Shown: one piece after another, positions 50,172-58,525 of the stretch
Numbering within the stretch: the stretch's first letter is position 1
Layout of the letters: every line of letters begins with the position of its first letter
DNA from: Candidatus Saccharibacteria bacterium oral taxon 488
Lineage (GTDB): Bacteria; Patescibacteriota; Saccharimonadia; Saccharimonadales; Saccharimonadaceae
Length of the DNA stretch: 64,000 bases
Reading direction: 5' to 3'
Assembly: GCA_010202645.1 (NCBI GenBank)
Contig: CP047920.1
Location: forward strand, 1 to 64,000
The notes under the pieces: model-generated
The model's input: the letters and a program-made list of their open reading frames with translations, nothing else
The model's database searches: none
What the model was told of the DNA's origin: nothing
Made by a program: the position numbers and the translations under genes

Positions 50172-51389
50172 TCAGTGGCGCAAGCTCTCGATTGGGTCTT
50201 TACCGGCAGCGCGGCTGGCTGGATAGATGCCAAAGAGCATACCGATGATCAGTGCTCCGCCGATGGTCAGGGCGGCTGCTTGCCATTCGAGAACCGGGGT
50301 GAATGGTAGGTACATACCGAGGAGGAATGACGCGCCGAGGCCGATAACGTAGCCGAGAATACCGCCAAACAGGCCGATGATGGCTGATTCAATGAGGAAT
50401 TGGGCGACGATAGTGCGGTTGGTGGCGCCAACGGCTTTACGGATACCGACTTCGCGCTGGCGTTCGGCAACCGAAACCAGCATGATGTTAGTGATGCCGA
50501 TGCCGCCGACCAGTAGCGAGATGCCGGCGATAACCGCCATGGCTGTCGAGAGCGCGTTCACCAGGTGTGAATTCGGTGCGGTGATGGCTTGGCCGACCAA
50601 GGTGTGGTAGTCGGTATCGCCCTGATGTTGCTGGGCGAGGACTTTTTTGGCTGCATCAATTTTGGTTTGCAGCGCCGTACCATTGTCGGCGGTGATGAGG
50701 ATTTGCTGGATCTGGGCGGTGTTTTGGGTGAACTTTTTGCTGACGGCCAGCGGCAGGATAATGGAGCGATTAAAATCAACACCGAGGTAACTAGGCGCAG
50801 TTTCTGGCTCGTCGAGAACGCCGACGACAGTGAGCGTTTCGCCGCGAAGCTTGAGGACGCTGCCGAGGGATTTTTCAGTACCGAATAGGTCAATTGACAG
50901 CTGCTTGCCGATCACGACGCCGTTGGCCTCGTCGATGAATTGTCCCTCGCGCAACTTGAGGCCGGCGAGTTTGGCCAGTTCGCCTGAGCTACCGATAACG
51001 GTGGTGCGCTCTAGTTTAGTCTTGCCGTCCGGTGTTGATATATTTGTGCGAAACGTTGCCAGTGGTGCGGCGCTGTTGTTGGTCGCCTTGGCAATTTCTC
51101 GGGCGTCCTGCTCGGTCAGTGTATTCACCATCTGGGCGGCGTGTCCGGAGCTGAGTGACAGTAACGAATCCGGCCGCGCCTCGCTGCCAGACCGGATTAG
51201 TGCGGTGGTGTCAGAGATTTTGGCGGACTGATCACCAAACAGGCGGCTCGTGCCGGTCAGTAATGACAGGATAATGGTAATGCTGGCGATGCCGACCATG
51301 ATGCCAAAAATCGACAGATAGGTGCGGACTTTATTTGACTTGAGCGACTCGACCGCGTTCTCGAAGTGATTATTGAGGAGCATTTTCAT
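50172..51389 (-). CDS. MacB-like ABC transporter permease
   Basis: 405 residues with the MacB/FtsX layout: one membrane helix at about 20-42, a periplasmic-type MacB core domain (about 45-280), and three C-terminal helices (about 285-310, 335-360 and 365-390). GGIGITNIMLVSVAERQREVGIRKAVGATN is split here by its usual turn and is diagnostic. Such permeases transmit ATP-driven motion across the membrane to export peptides, lipids or antibiotics, or to control wall hydrolases. The start overlaps the ATPase gene stop by 4 bases (ATGA). Confidence 0.92.
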   Translation of the reverse strand: MKMLLNNHFENAVESLKSNKVRTYLSIFGIMVGIASITIILSLLTGTSRLFGDQSAKISDTTALIRSGSEARPDSLLSLSSGHAAQMVNTLTEQDAREIAKATNNSAAPLATFRTNISTPDGKTKLERTTVIGSSGELAKLAGLKLREGQFIDEANGVVIGKQLSIDLFGTEKSLGSVLKLRGETLTVVGVLDEPETAPSYLGVDFNRSIILPLAVSKKFTQNTAQIQQILITADNGTALQTKIDAAKKVLAQQHQGDTDYHTLVGQAITAPNSHLVNALSTAMAVIAGISLLVGGIGITNIMLVSVAERQREVGIRKAVGATNRTIVAQFLIESAIIGLFGGILGYVIGLGASFLLGMYLPFTPVLEWQAAALTIGGALIIGMLFGIYPASRAAGKDPIESLRH

Positions 51390-52543
51390 GACTTTTTCGT
51401 AGCTTTCCGTTCTTTTTTGACTGGTTTCTTCGTTGATTTGGCGGCATCGGTTTTTGCGTCGTCGGCTTTATCGGATTTAGGGGCGGGTTTCTTGTCGGTC
51501 GATGGAGCAGCGGTTTTTGCGGCATCAGAATCTGCTGATTTTTTACCATGATCGCTGTCGGCTTTAACAGTCTTTGTGGTTGCTTTGGCCGAGGTGGCGC
51601 CAAGCGGTCGCTTTGGCGGGAGGTCATCCGGGGACTTCACTGGGCTAGCAGGTTTGTCGGGAGTAGTCGCTATGGCCGGCTGTTCAGCCATTTGCTTCTC
51701 GGGAGTGGTCTTTGTTGGCTCGGTTGGCTTGGCTTTTTCCTCCGACTCATCGTTTGCGTCTTTGGCGGTTGCTGTATGTGATGGAGTTGATTTAGCTGGA
51801 GTTGCTGGTTGGTCATCACCGCCCAGCTTTTGCTTAAAGATCTTCTTGATATGGTGCGTATCAGTATCAATGCGCCCATCGAGCATAGAAATCACCCGGC
51901 TGGCATAGGACAGCAGCTCTGGATTGTGCGTCACCATGATAATCGTGTTGCCTCGTCGATGAATATCGGACAGCTCCTCCATGATGATGTGGCTGGACTT
52001 GGAGTCGAGGTTACCGGTCGGCTCGTCGGCCAGGATGATTGATGGACTATTGACTAGTGCTCGGGCGATCGCTACACGCTGAACTTGACCACCGGATAAT
52101 TGATGCGGCAGATAATACTCGCGCTCGCCCAGATGGAAGTTGCGTAAAATCCGGCTGGCTTCTTGGAGGCGCTTGGTTTTGCTGATGCCTTTATAAGTAA
52201 GCGGCAGGGCAACATTATCAATCACCGTCAGGCGTGGAATAAGATTGAAATGTTGAAAAATAAAGCCAATATCGCGAGAGCGAATTGTGGCGTGGTGGGT
52301 CGCCGTCAGATCCTCGACCGGTTTGTTGTCGAGGTAATATTCACCCTCTGAGGGGTGGTCGAGCAGCCCGAGGATGTTGAGCAGAGTAGTCTTGCCACAA
52401 CCGGACGGGCCGACGATGGCGATAAACTCGCCCTTTTTGACCTCGAGATTGACATTGTCCAGCGCCACCTGCTCGGCGTCACCAAAGCCAAATCGTTTCG
52501 TTACATTAGTAAGTTTAATTCGCGTTGAAGGATCGTTCATCAT
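51386..52543 (-). CDS. ABC transporter ATP-binding protein with long charged C-terminal tail
   Basis: 385 residues. The first 235 are a normal LolD/MacB-type ATPase: Walker A GPSGCGKTT (about 43-51), Q-loop FQHFNLIPRL, signature LSGGQVQRVAIARAL, and Walker B IILADEPTGNLDS. The last 145 residues are a low-complexity Lys/Ala/Asp/Thr/Pro tail with no fold, ending KKERKATKKS, which is unusual for this family. TATAAT at 52552-52557 is 8 bases before the ATG, with no ribosome site. The permease gene is coupled downstream. Confidence 0.92.
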   Translation of the reverse strand: MMNDPSTRIKLTNVTKRFGFGDAEQVALDNVNLEVKKGEFIAIVGPSGCGKTTLLNILGLLDHPSEGEYYLDNKPVEDLTATHHATIRSRDIGFIFQHFNLIPRLTVIDNVALPLTYKGISKTKRLQEASRILRNFHLGEREYYLPHQLSGGQVQRVAIARALVNSPSIILADEPTGNLDSKSSHIIMEELSDIHRRGNTIIMVTHNPELLSYASRVISMLDGRIDTDTHHIKKIFKQKLGGDDQPATPAKSTPSHTATAKDANDESEEKAKPTEPTKTTPEKQMAEQPAIATTPDKPASPVKSPDDLPPKRPLGATSAKATTKTVKADSDHGKKSADSDAAKTAAPSTDKKPAPKSDKADDAKTDAAKSTKKPVKKERKATKKS

Positions 52544-52600
52544 TGCTTTTTATTATAGACAAAAAGCCGCTCCGGTTGCAACCGCTAGCGGACTTTCTGT

Positions 52601-52606
52601 TATAAT
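52601..52606 (+). promoter_or_regulatory. -10 box of the tRNA-Ser(GGA) promoter
   Basis: TATAAT 10 bases before the tRNA 5' end. A ttgcaa about 19 bases further upstream is a possible -35. It lies back-to-back with the promoter of the ABC gene. Confidence 0.65.
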
Positions 52607-52615
52607 ATGCATCAT

Positions 52616-52707
52616 GGAAGGATGCAGGAGTGGTTGAACTGGCACGCCTGGAAAGTGTGTAGGCTCTTCACGGGGCCTCCGGGGTTCGAATCCCCGTCCT
52701 TCCGCCA
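52616..52707 (+). tRNA. tRNA-Ser (GGA)
   Basis: A class II tRNA with the acceptor ggaagga, the anticodon loop CTGGAAA (anticodon GGA), a long variable arm, T arm ggggttcgaatcccc and an encoded CCA. Confidence 0.95.
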
Positions 52708-52740
52708 GAGTGATACTTATTCCTCGGCGCCATCGATAGA

Positions 52741-53541
52741 ATGAAAGTTATGATCCTACCAAAACTCGTTCAATTCCACAATGAAGCAAACGTTGGCGTC
52801 TTTTTGCGTGGGATTCATTCGATTGGGAATGGATGGTGGTATGCCCAAGGGCAGTCGGGAATTGACGACTGCTACTGGAACTACGCTTACCGCGTTGATG
52901 GGAGGGCGCCTTCGAAGGGGGACATGGCGCAGATATCCACCTACTGTAGGCAGTACGGATATCCTTTCAACATCTGGACTACGGATTCGCTTAACGACAT
53001 GTCCTTTTCTCTGGAATCTCGTGAAGCATGGATGGTCTTGGCCGATAACACTGCGCTAACAGACGATTCGACCACCGATTCTTCGGGAGCTTCCACCACG
53101 ATCGTGGATCGGCCCGATAAGGATATGTTGATGGTCTTCGAGGCCGCGTATGGCACTTCCGAGGAGGAGGGCGAGGGGATTGGCTATTCTGGGCTCCCCT
53201 TTGCATATGTGCGGTCGTATGCACAACAGGAGCCCAAGCATCCGTTGATTCATGCCGTACATAGCAAGGTTACGGTAGACGGTCGGTGTGTCGCAGTCGG
53301 CTCGGCCCTGATTGGGCCAGATGTTGGGGCGATCTACTCGGTAGGAACAGCCCCTGATTCCAGAAGAAAAGGCTACGGCTCTCTTGCTACAAAAGCAATA
53401 GTGCGTGAGGTAAACGCGCGGTTTAAGCACGACAATCCTACAATTCTGCTGCAGACTGAAGCGGACTCGCCAGTGGAGGAGATGTACTCGTCTCTAGGGT
53501 TTGAAAGAGTGACTTGTGGAAATTTGTACGGTGGTCAATGA
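52741..53541 (+). CDS. GNAT-family acetyltransferase
   Basis: 266 residues. The C-terminal 110 residues are a GNAT domain with the acetyl-CoA binding segment VGTAPDSRRKGYGSLATKA and the late MYSSLGFERV motif. The N-terminal 140 residues show no known domain, though FHNEANVGVFLRGIHS and NGWWYAQGQSG recall a divergent first GNAT half. The substrate cannot be told. It lies 34 bases after the tRNA-Ser gene. The next gene starts within its stop codon (ATGA), so they are coupled. The pair is probably imported relative to the surrounding housekeeping genes; that is inference from position. Confidence 0.75.
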   Translation: MKVMILPKLVQFHNEANVGVFLRGIHSIGNGWWYAQGQSGIDDCYWNYAYRVDGRAPSKGDMAQISTYCRQYGYPFNIWTTDSLNDMSFSLESREAWMVLADNTALTDDSTTDSSGASTTIVDRPDKDMLMVFEAAYGTSEEEGEGIGYSGLPFAYVRSYAQQEPKHPLIHAVHSKVTVDGRCVAVGSALIGPDVGAIYSVGTAPDSRRKGYGSLATKAIVREVNARFKHDNPTILLQTEADSPVEEMYSSLGFERVTCGNLYGGQ

Positions 53542-54157
53542 TGAATGAATACGATTCTCGGTTAATGGAGCGTGCATTGGGTGCGGCTCGTAGCGCGATG
53601 CAGAATGGCGAGAACTCCATTGGCTGTGTCTTGGCGGTTGACGGGAAAGTGGTTGCTATTGGGGAGACCTGTGTTGCTCGCGGAGGTCCTGCATGTCACG
53701 GAGAGAATTCAATGATTGAATGTCTTGGACATCGAATTTGGAGTGTGGCTTCAAACGCTGTGTTGTATTCAACTCTTGAGCCTTGCTTGATGTGCATTGG
53801 AGCCTGTATCAACGCCAGAATTGCTAAGATGTACTATGGTATGGATGCAGTTGACGGTGGAGTTTATGCTCTCAATTTGCCAACTGCGCCCGGCCATATC
53901 GCTGCACGGATTGGAAATCGTACAAAGAAATCGGCGTGGAGCTACCATTTGTCGGCATACGCAATGAAGTGGCCGGCTCAGCACAACCGACGTTCGATGC
54001 CGCTACTAGCAGCGATGCTAAATGCATCCTTCGCTATGCTCCCGGTGACCAACCACTAAGCGCCACTTCTAACAGAGAAGCCTTTTGCTTCCTGCCGCGA
54101 AGCGGAGATTTTGTGTATGATTTTATGGATACTGCTCATGCAAGACGTCGATATTAG
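53538..54157 (+). pseudogene. Cytidine/deoxycytidylate deaminase-like protein, frameshifted
   Basis: A zinc-dependent deaminase of the CDA/TadA group: ligand motifs CHGENSMIE (HGE in place of HAE) at about 48-56 and EPCLMCIGAC (PCxxC) near 78-87, followed by IAKMYYGMDAVDGGVY. The open frame ends at 54059 with an unrelated tail, but the next frame continues naturally from KEIGVELPFVGIRNEV to 54157. Adding one A in the short run at 53924-53926 joins both into about 206 residues. It is not a standard TadA. It is coupled to the acetyltransferase gene. Confidence 0.75.
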
Positions 54158-54432
54158 CTGGTGATCACCGGACGATATCCTCGCCGATATGCCCGAGGGG
54201 TGACTACTAACGGTTGCCTCCGTGGTTCGTTGGCAGAGAATAATCAGTTAGTGAGCTGTTTTCATTGTAAAATTCACAAATCCTCTTGTCGCGCCACATC
54301 TAGTGCTTTATCATAGTATATATACACTAAATGTGTAGAGGGTACTAAACAAAAAGCAAATAGACGAGAGGTGTCAGTCGCCACTGTAGAGAGGTCGGCG
54401 GTAGTTTTGCTGAGCATCAAGGAGGGAAATAG
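54158..54432. other. Intergenic region upstream of nrdA
   Basis: About 275 bases without a supportable gene. It holds an AT-rich tract with tatatacacta (about 54316-54330), an imperfect repeat of tagtg/cacta, and the nrdA ribosome site (aaggaggg, about 54420). No good NrdR box or riboswitch was recognised. The first part could be decayed sequence from the acetyltransferase/deaminase insert. Confidence 0.5.
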
Positions 54433-56835
54433 GTGCAACAAATTAACGTCGTCAAACGCGATGGGACGAAAGAGCCGTTTGATGCAAATAAAATTAATGC
54501 GGCGATTTTGAAGGCCTGCGACGGGCTGCCGGATCAGGTTTCAAAGGTGGTGCAGGTAGCGACCGAGTTGCAGCTGACGCTATTTGATGGGATTACGACT
54601 GAGCAGCTAGACGAGGCAGTGATTCAGACGACACTGCAAAATGTCAAGGATGATCCAGATTATGATAAGATCGCGGCTCGGCTTCTACTGAAGAATATTT
54701 ACAAAAATACACTAGGTGATTACGAGACAGCAGCTGAGTTAAAGAGATTGCACGCGCGGGAGTTCCCGAAGTTTGTTAGAGCAGCGGTTAAGGACGGTCT
54801 GCTTGATGAGCGGATGGGTGATGGTCGGTTTGACCTAAAGAAGCTTGGCGAAGCACTTGATCCTGCTAAAGATGACCTCAGTAAATATCTCGGCGTGATT
54901 ACCAACCGTAACCGCTACGCTCTACGTAAGCACGGCAGTGAGCCAATTGAACCGCCGCAGTTTACCCACATGCGTATCGCTATGGGGCTGAGCTACAACG
55001 AAGAAGATCCTACAGCCGCAGCAATTTCGTTCTATCATCATATGAGCAATCTGGAGTATGTGCCAGGCGGCTCGACTCGGGTTAATGCTGGCTGCGCCTT
55101 CCCGCAGCTTAGTAACTGTTTCTTGTTGGAAGTACAGGATGACATGGAGTCAATCGCTAAATCGATTCGCGACACTATGTGGATTGCCAAAGGTACGGGC
55201 GGCATTGGTATTAGCTTTACCAAGCTACGAGCGTCGGGCAGTCCAGTCAAGACAACCAACACAACGAGCACCGGGCCGATCCCGTTTATAAAGATGATCG
55301 ATACGGCGCTATTTGCTGTGTCACGCAAGGGTAAAAAGATGGGCGCGGCGGCGGTGTATATGGAAAATTGGCACATTGATTTCAAGGAGTTCATCGACCT
55401 GCGTTCCAACTCCGGCGATCCATATATGCGAACGCGTTTTGCTAACACTGCGGTGTTCATCTCTGATGAGTTTATGAAGCGAGTGCAGAAAGACCAAGAT
55501 TGGTATCTGTTTGATCCAGCAGAAACGTCGGATCTGCCCGAGCTATATGGTGAGGAGTTCTCAGCTCGCTACAAAGAGTATGTCAAGCTGGCGGAGGCTG
55601 GTAAGCTGCGCGTCTTTGACAAAGTACCAGCCCGTCAGCAGTTCAAGCAAATCCTGACCAGCCTGCAGGCCACCAGTCACCCATGGCTGACGTGGAAAGA
55701 CACCATTAACGTCCGCGCCCTGAACAACAATACCGGTACGATTCACCTGTCTAATCTCTGCACGGAAATTACCCTGCCGCAGGATGAGAAAAATATCGCT
55801 ACCTGCAACCTCATCAGTATCAATCTGTCGGCGTTCTTGCGCGAGGATAAGACATGGGACTGGGAACGGCTGCAAGAGGCGGCACGGGCAGCAACGCGCC
55901 AGCTCGATAATCTGGTGGACATTACCCAGACACCAATTCCAGAGGCGATGCACTCAAATCAGCAGACGCGGGCAATCGGTATCGGCGTTATGGGCTTTAC
56001 CGATGTGCTGGAAAAGCTCGGCTACTGCTATGAGTCGAATGACGCGTATGAGTTAATTGATCAATTGACGGAATTCATCAGCTACCACGCCATCGACCAG
56101 TCGGCGGATCTAGCAGCCAAGCTGGGCAGTTATCCGACATATAACGGTAGCGGCTGGAGCAAGGGGCTGCTGCCAGTTGATACATTGGATGCATTGTCTG
56201 ATGATCGCAAGCTAAAGGTAAAGATTGATCGCAAAACGCGCCTGGACTGGGATAGTTTGCGCAAAAAAGTGAAAAAAGGTATGCGTAATGCGACGCTGAT
56301 GGCTATCGCCCCGACCGCTAACATCGGTCACGTGGCGGGTACGACGCCGGGTATTGATCCGCAGTTTGCGCAGATTTTCAGCCGCTCGACCTTAAATGGT
56401 AAGTTTTTGGAAGTGAATCATAATCTGGTTCGTGACTTGAAAGAGCTGAATTTGTGGGATCGTCTGAAGGATGAAATATTTGCCGCGCAGGGTGATATTC
56501 AGCACATTGACGGCATTCCGCAAAAACTGCGTGATGTCTACAAGACTAGCTTCCAGCTTAGCCCCTACGCCTTTATCGAGGTGGCAGCGCGGGCGCAAAA
56601 GTGGGTTGACCAGGCGATTAGCCGCAATATGTATCTTGAAACTCGCGATATTGATGAATATGTGGAGATTTATTCTGAGGCGTGGCGCCGTGGTTTGAAA
56701 ACCACCTACTATCTGCACGTCAAGCCGCGCCATCAGTCAGAGCAGACCACGGTATCGGTAGAAAAATTAGCAGAACAGAAGATTCGAACTGGTGCTAAAA
56801 CGCGCGGGTTTGGGTTTGCCAAGGTTAATAAATAA
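54433..56835 (+). CDS. nrdA: Ribonucleoside-diphosphate reductase, large subunit (class I)
   Basis: NrdA reduces ribonucleotides to deoxyribonucleotides. The 800-residue protein starts at GTG with aaggaggg upstream. An ATP-cone lies at the N-terminus (VVKRDGTKEPFDANKINAAI, 4-23). The catalytic residues are present: C229 and C458 as the redox pair, and N441-x-C443-x-E445 with the thiyl cysteine. The C-terminus (TTVSVEKLAEQKIRTGAK, then TRGFGFAKVNK) has no cysteine pair, although in most NrdA proteins that pair passes electrons from thioredoxin to the active site. NrdB follows after 16 bases. Confidence 0.96.
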   Translation: MQQINVVKRDGTKEPFDANKINAAILKACDGLPDQVSKVVQVATELQLTLFDGITTEQLDEAVIQTTLQNVKDDPDYDKIAARLLLKNIYKNTLGDYETAAELKRLHAREFPKFVRAAVKDGLLDERMGDGRFDLKKLGEALDPAKDDLSKYLGVITNRNRYALRKHGSEPIEPPQFTHMRIAMGLSYNEEDPTAAAISFYHHMSNLEYVPGGSTRVNAGCAFPQLSNCFLLEVQDDMESIAKSIRDTMWIAKGTGGIGISFTKLRASGSPVKTTNTTSTGPIPFIKMIDTALFAVSRKGKKMGAAAVYMENWHIDFKEFIDLRSNSGDPYMRTRFANTAVFISDEFMKRVQKDQDWYLFDPAETSDLPELYGEEFSARYKEYVKLAEAGKLRVFDKVPARQQFKQILTSLQATSHPWLTWKDTINVRALNNNTGTIHLSNLCTEITLPQDEKNIATCNLISINLSAFLREDKTWDWERLQEAARAATRQLDNLVDITQTPIPEAMHSNQQTRAIGIGVMGFTDVLEKLGYCYESNDAYELIDQLTEFISYHAIDQSADLAAKLGSYPTYNGSGWSKGLLPVDTLDALSDDRKLKVKIDRKTRLDWDSLRKKVKKGMRNATLMAIAPTANIGHVAGTTPGIDPQFAQIFSRSTLNGKFLEVNHNLVRDLKELNLWDRLKDEIFAAQGDIQHIDGIPQKLRDVYKTSFQLSPYAFIEVAARAQKWVDQAISRNMYLETRDIDEYVEIYSEAWRRGLKTTYYLHVKPRHQSEQTTVSVEKLAEQKIRTGAKTRGFGFAKVNK

Positions 56836-56851
56836 AAGGAGGGAAATATTA

Positions 56852-57829
56852 ATGGGTATTTTAGGTTCAGGACTACGCGACGGTTTATCACTGCATCCAA
56901 TCCGCTATCCGTGGGCGTATGATTTATACAACCAAGCGGTGGCGAACACGTGGTTTCCTAACGAGGTGCAGCTGGTACAGGATTTGGCAGATTTTGAAAA
57001 ACTCAGTGACGAGGAAAAGCACGCGCTCAAAACGGTAATTAGCTACCTTAACCCAAACGAGCTACTAATCAACAAGTCGCTGGCCTTTGGTATTTATCCA
57101 TACGTTAACGCCGCTGAAGCACAGCTGTATCTGTCAAAGCAGATGTGGGAAGAGGCCAACCACTTCATGACCTTTGAGTACATCATCGAGACGTTTCCGT
57201 TTGATCGCGAGGAAATTTACGCGGCGGGCTTTGGCAAGAAGTCGCTGGCCGACAAGGCAGATTTCCAGAACAAGCACCTGGATGTGATGCTTGATCCAAA
57301 CTTGGACATTTACTCTCTGGAGGGCAAGAAAGATTTTGTCCGCTCGCTGGTGGCGTATAATATTGTGCTGGAGGGCATTTGGTTCTATTCGGGCTTTATG
57401 GTTGGTATGAGCTTCCGCCAGCGTAACTTGCTGCGCAATGTCGGTACACTGCTGGACTGGATCACCAAGGATGAGAACTTACACCTGACCTTTGGTATTA
57501 ATTTGCTGCTGACTATCTTGGACGAAAATCCAGAACTGCAAACTCAGGAATTTGCTGAAGAGATTCGCGGGCTTATCCTGCAGGCGGTTGAGCTGGAGAA
57601 AGAGTACAACAAGGACATGCTGCCAAAGGGCATCTTGGGCCTAAACGCTGATTATGTCAATCAATATGTCATGCACATGACTGACCGTCGCTTGGTCGAG
57701 CTTGGATTTGAGCCGGAGTACAACGTAGCCAACCCAGCCAAATGGATGGCTACGGCAAATGACACGCTGGAATTGGTGAATTTCTTTGAGAGCACTAATA
57801 CCAGTTACGAGGTGAATACGACGAAATAG
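56852..57829 (+). CDS. nrdB: Ribonucleoside-diphosphate reductase, small subunit, class Ic-like
   Basis: The 325-residue R2 protein makes the oxidant used by NrdA. The start is ATG 56852 behind aaaggaggg; an upstream in-frame extension overlaps nrdA and is rejected. Metal ligands by spacing: E70, E101, H104, E174, E208 and H211 (31, 3, 34 and 3 residues apart, as in known R2 proteins). Two positions differ from the common class Ia: the first ligand is Glu (not Asp), and the radical Tyr position (E101 + 7) is F108. The Glu/Phe pair is the pattern of Chlamydia class Ic, which uses a Mn/Fe centre. Confidence 0.95.
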   Translation: MGILGSGLRDGLSLHPIRYPWAYDLYNQAVANTWFPNEVQLVQDLADFEKLSDEEKHALKTVISYLNPNELLINKSLAFGIYPYVNAAEAQLYLSKQMWEEANHFMTFEYIIETFPFDREEIYAAGFGKKSLADKADFQNKHLDVMLDPNLDIYSLEGKKDFVRSLVAYNIVLEGIWFYSGFMVGMSFRQRNLLRNVGTLLDWITKDENLHLTFGINLLLTILDENPELQTQEFAEEIRGLILQAVELEKEYNKDMLPKGILGLNADYVNQYVMHMTDRRLVELGFEPEYNVANPAKWMATANDTLELVNFFESTNTSYEVNTTK

Positions 57830-57848
57830 GATTGATGGGGGTGTCACG

Positions 57849-58247
57849 ATGAACAAATTAGCAACAGAGATTTTAGACACGGTAGAGGTGGGTGCGCTGG
57901 CAACGGTCAATCGTGATCGTACGCCACTGGTGACGGCGCTGCATTTTGCGCGGCTGGATGATATGCTCGTTTGGGTGTCAGACCCAATGTCGCGTCACGC
58001 GCACAACGCCTTTCGTACGGGCAAAGCGGAATTTGTCGTTTGGGATGAGCAGAAAAATGCAGTATTCTTGACGACAACTGTCCGGGAAATCGTTGATGAA
58101 GCGGAGTTGGCGGCTGCTCAGAAGGCATATGCCAAGAAGCTGGGGGGCTTTATGCCGCAAGTCGATACGCCGCGGTTTTATGCCATGCCGATTGGCCAAC
58201 TTGATGAAAAAACCACAACGGAAAATTGGCTGCATTTTATTGCATAA
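57849..58247 (+). CDS. Pyridoxamine-5'-phosphate-oxidase-like flavin-binding protein
   Basis: 132 residues with the split-barrel pattern: ILDTVEVGALATVNRDRTPL, VTALHFARLDDMLVWVSD, SRHAHNAFRTGKAEFVVWDE and a C-terminal RFYAMPIGQLDEKTTTENW. Family members bind FMN or F420 and reduce various substrates; true PdxH residues are not evident, so it is a general PNPOx-like protein. It follows nrdB after 19 bases and may be in the same operon; a flavin protein could serve the reductase, but that is speculative. Confidence 0.75.
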   Translation: MNKLATEILDTVEVGALATVNRDRTPLVTALHFARLDDMLVWVSDPMSRHAHNAFRTGKAEFVVWDEQKNAVFLTTTVREIVDEAELAAAQKAYAKKLGGFMPQVDTPRFYAMPIGQLDEKTTTENWLHFIA

Positions 58248-58305
58248 GCGCTAGCACTAGCGTACAATAACCATAAGGTTATACTAAATATAGGGGAACA
58301 TAGGA

Positions 58306-58479
58306 ATGAATGCAGGTAAAATTATTACTGACGACATGTCTTTAGAGGAAAAGCTGAGTGCTATTGATGCGGCAATGCAGGCGGCTCAGGCGGTAGCCGA
58401 TGAGCAGGCGAAAATGAGTGGTGGCATCGCTGCACCCATTGACCCGGCGAGTCTGACGATATGTGACGGTTGTGAATAA
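58306..58479 (+). CDS. Small acidic protein (57 residues), unknown
   Basis: MNAGKIITDDMSLEEKLSAI starts a 57-residue frame with Ala-rich helix (AAMQAAQAVADEQA) and a C-terminal CDGCE. A TATACT box (about 58281-58286) and a weak ribosome site (aggaa) precede the ATG. Directly after the stop is a 14-base-pair hairpin and then pyrG. Nothing known matches; the position suggests a short gene or leader peptide upstream of pyrG. Confidence 0.5.
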   Translation: MNAGKIITDDMSLEEKLSAIDAAMQAAQAVADEQAKMSGGIAAPIDPASLTICDGCE

Positions 58480-58481
58480 AA

Positions 58482-58512
58482 CAACAAAGGTGTCAGTTTG
58501 ACACCTTTGTTG
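58482..58512. terminator. Strong hairpin between the small gene and pyrG
   Basis: Perfect 14-base stem (caacaaaggtgtca / tgacacctttgttg) with a 3-base loop. No T run follows on the plus strand, but one does on the minus strand (tgttgttttatt). It ends 14 bases before the pyrG start and its ribosome site (cggagaag). It may be a terminator, an mRNA-stability element or an attenuator of pyrG. Confidence 0.65.
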
Positions 58513-58525
58513 ATAGGTCGGAGAA

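Noticed and set aside
53538-54157. Calling the deaminase TadA (tRNA adenosine deaminase)
   Set aside because: The zinc motif is HGE instead of HAE, and the surrounding sequence and length (about 206 after repair) differ from TadA. A general CDA-fold deaminase is safer.
54313-54336. Possible NrdR box upstream of nrdA (tatatacactaaatgtgta)
   Set aside because: The ACAC and GTGT arms are only 5 bases apart, not 8, and the TATATA part is outside them. It does not fit the 16-base NrdR consensus.
54158-54432. A riboswitch or small RNA upstream of nrdA
   Set aside because: I could not find a conserved core of any known riboswitch, 4.5S RNA or tmRNA in this stretch.
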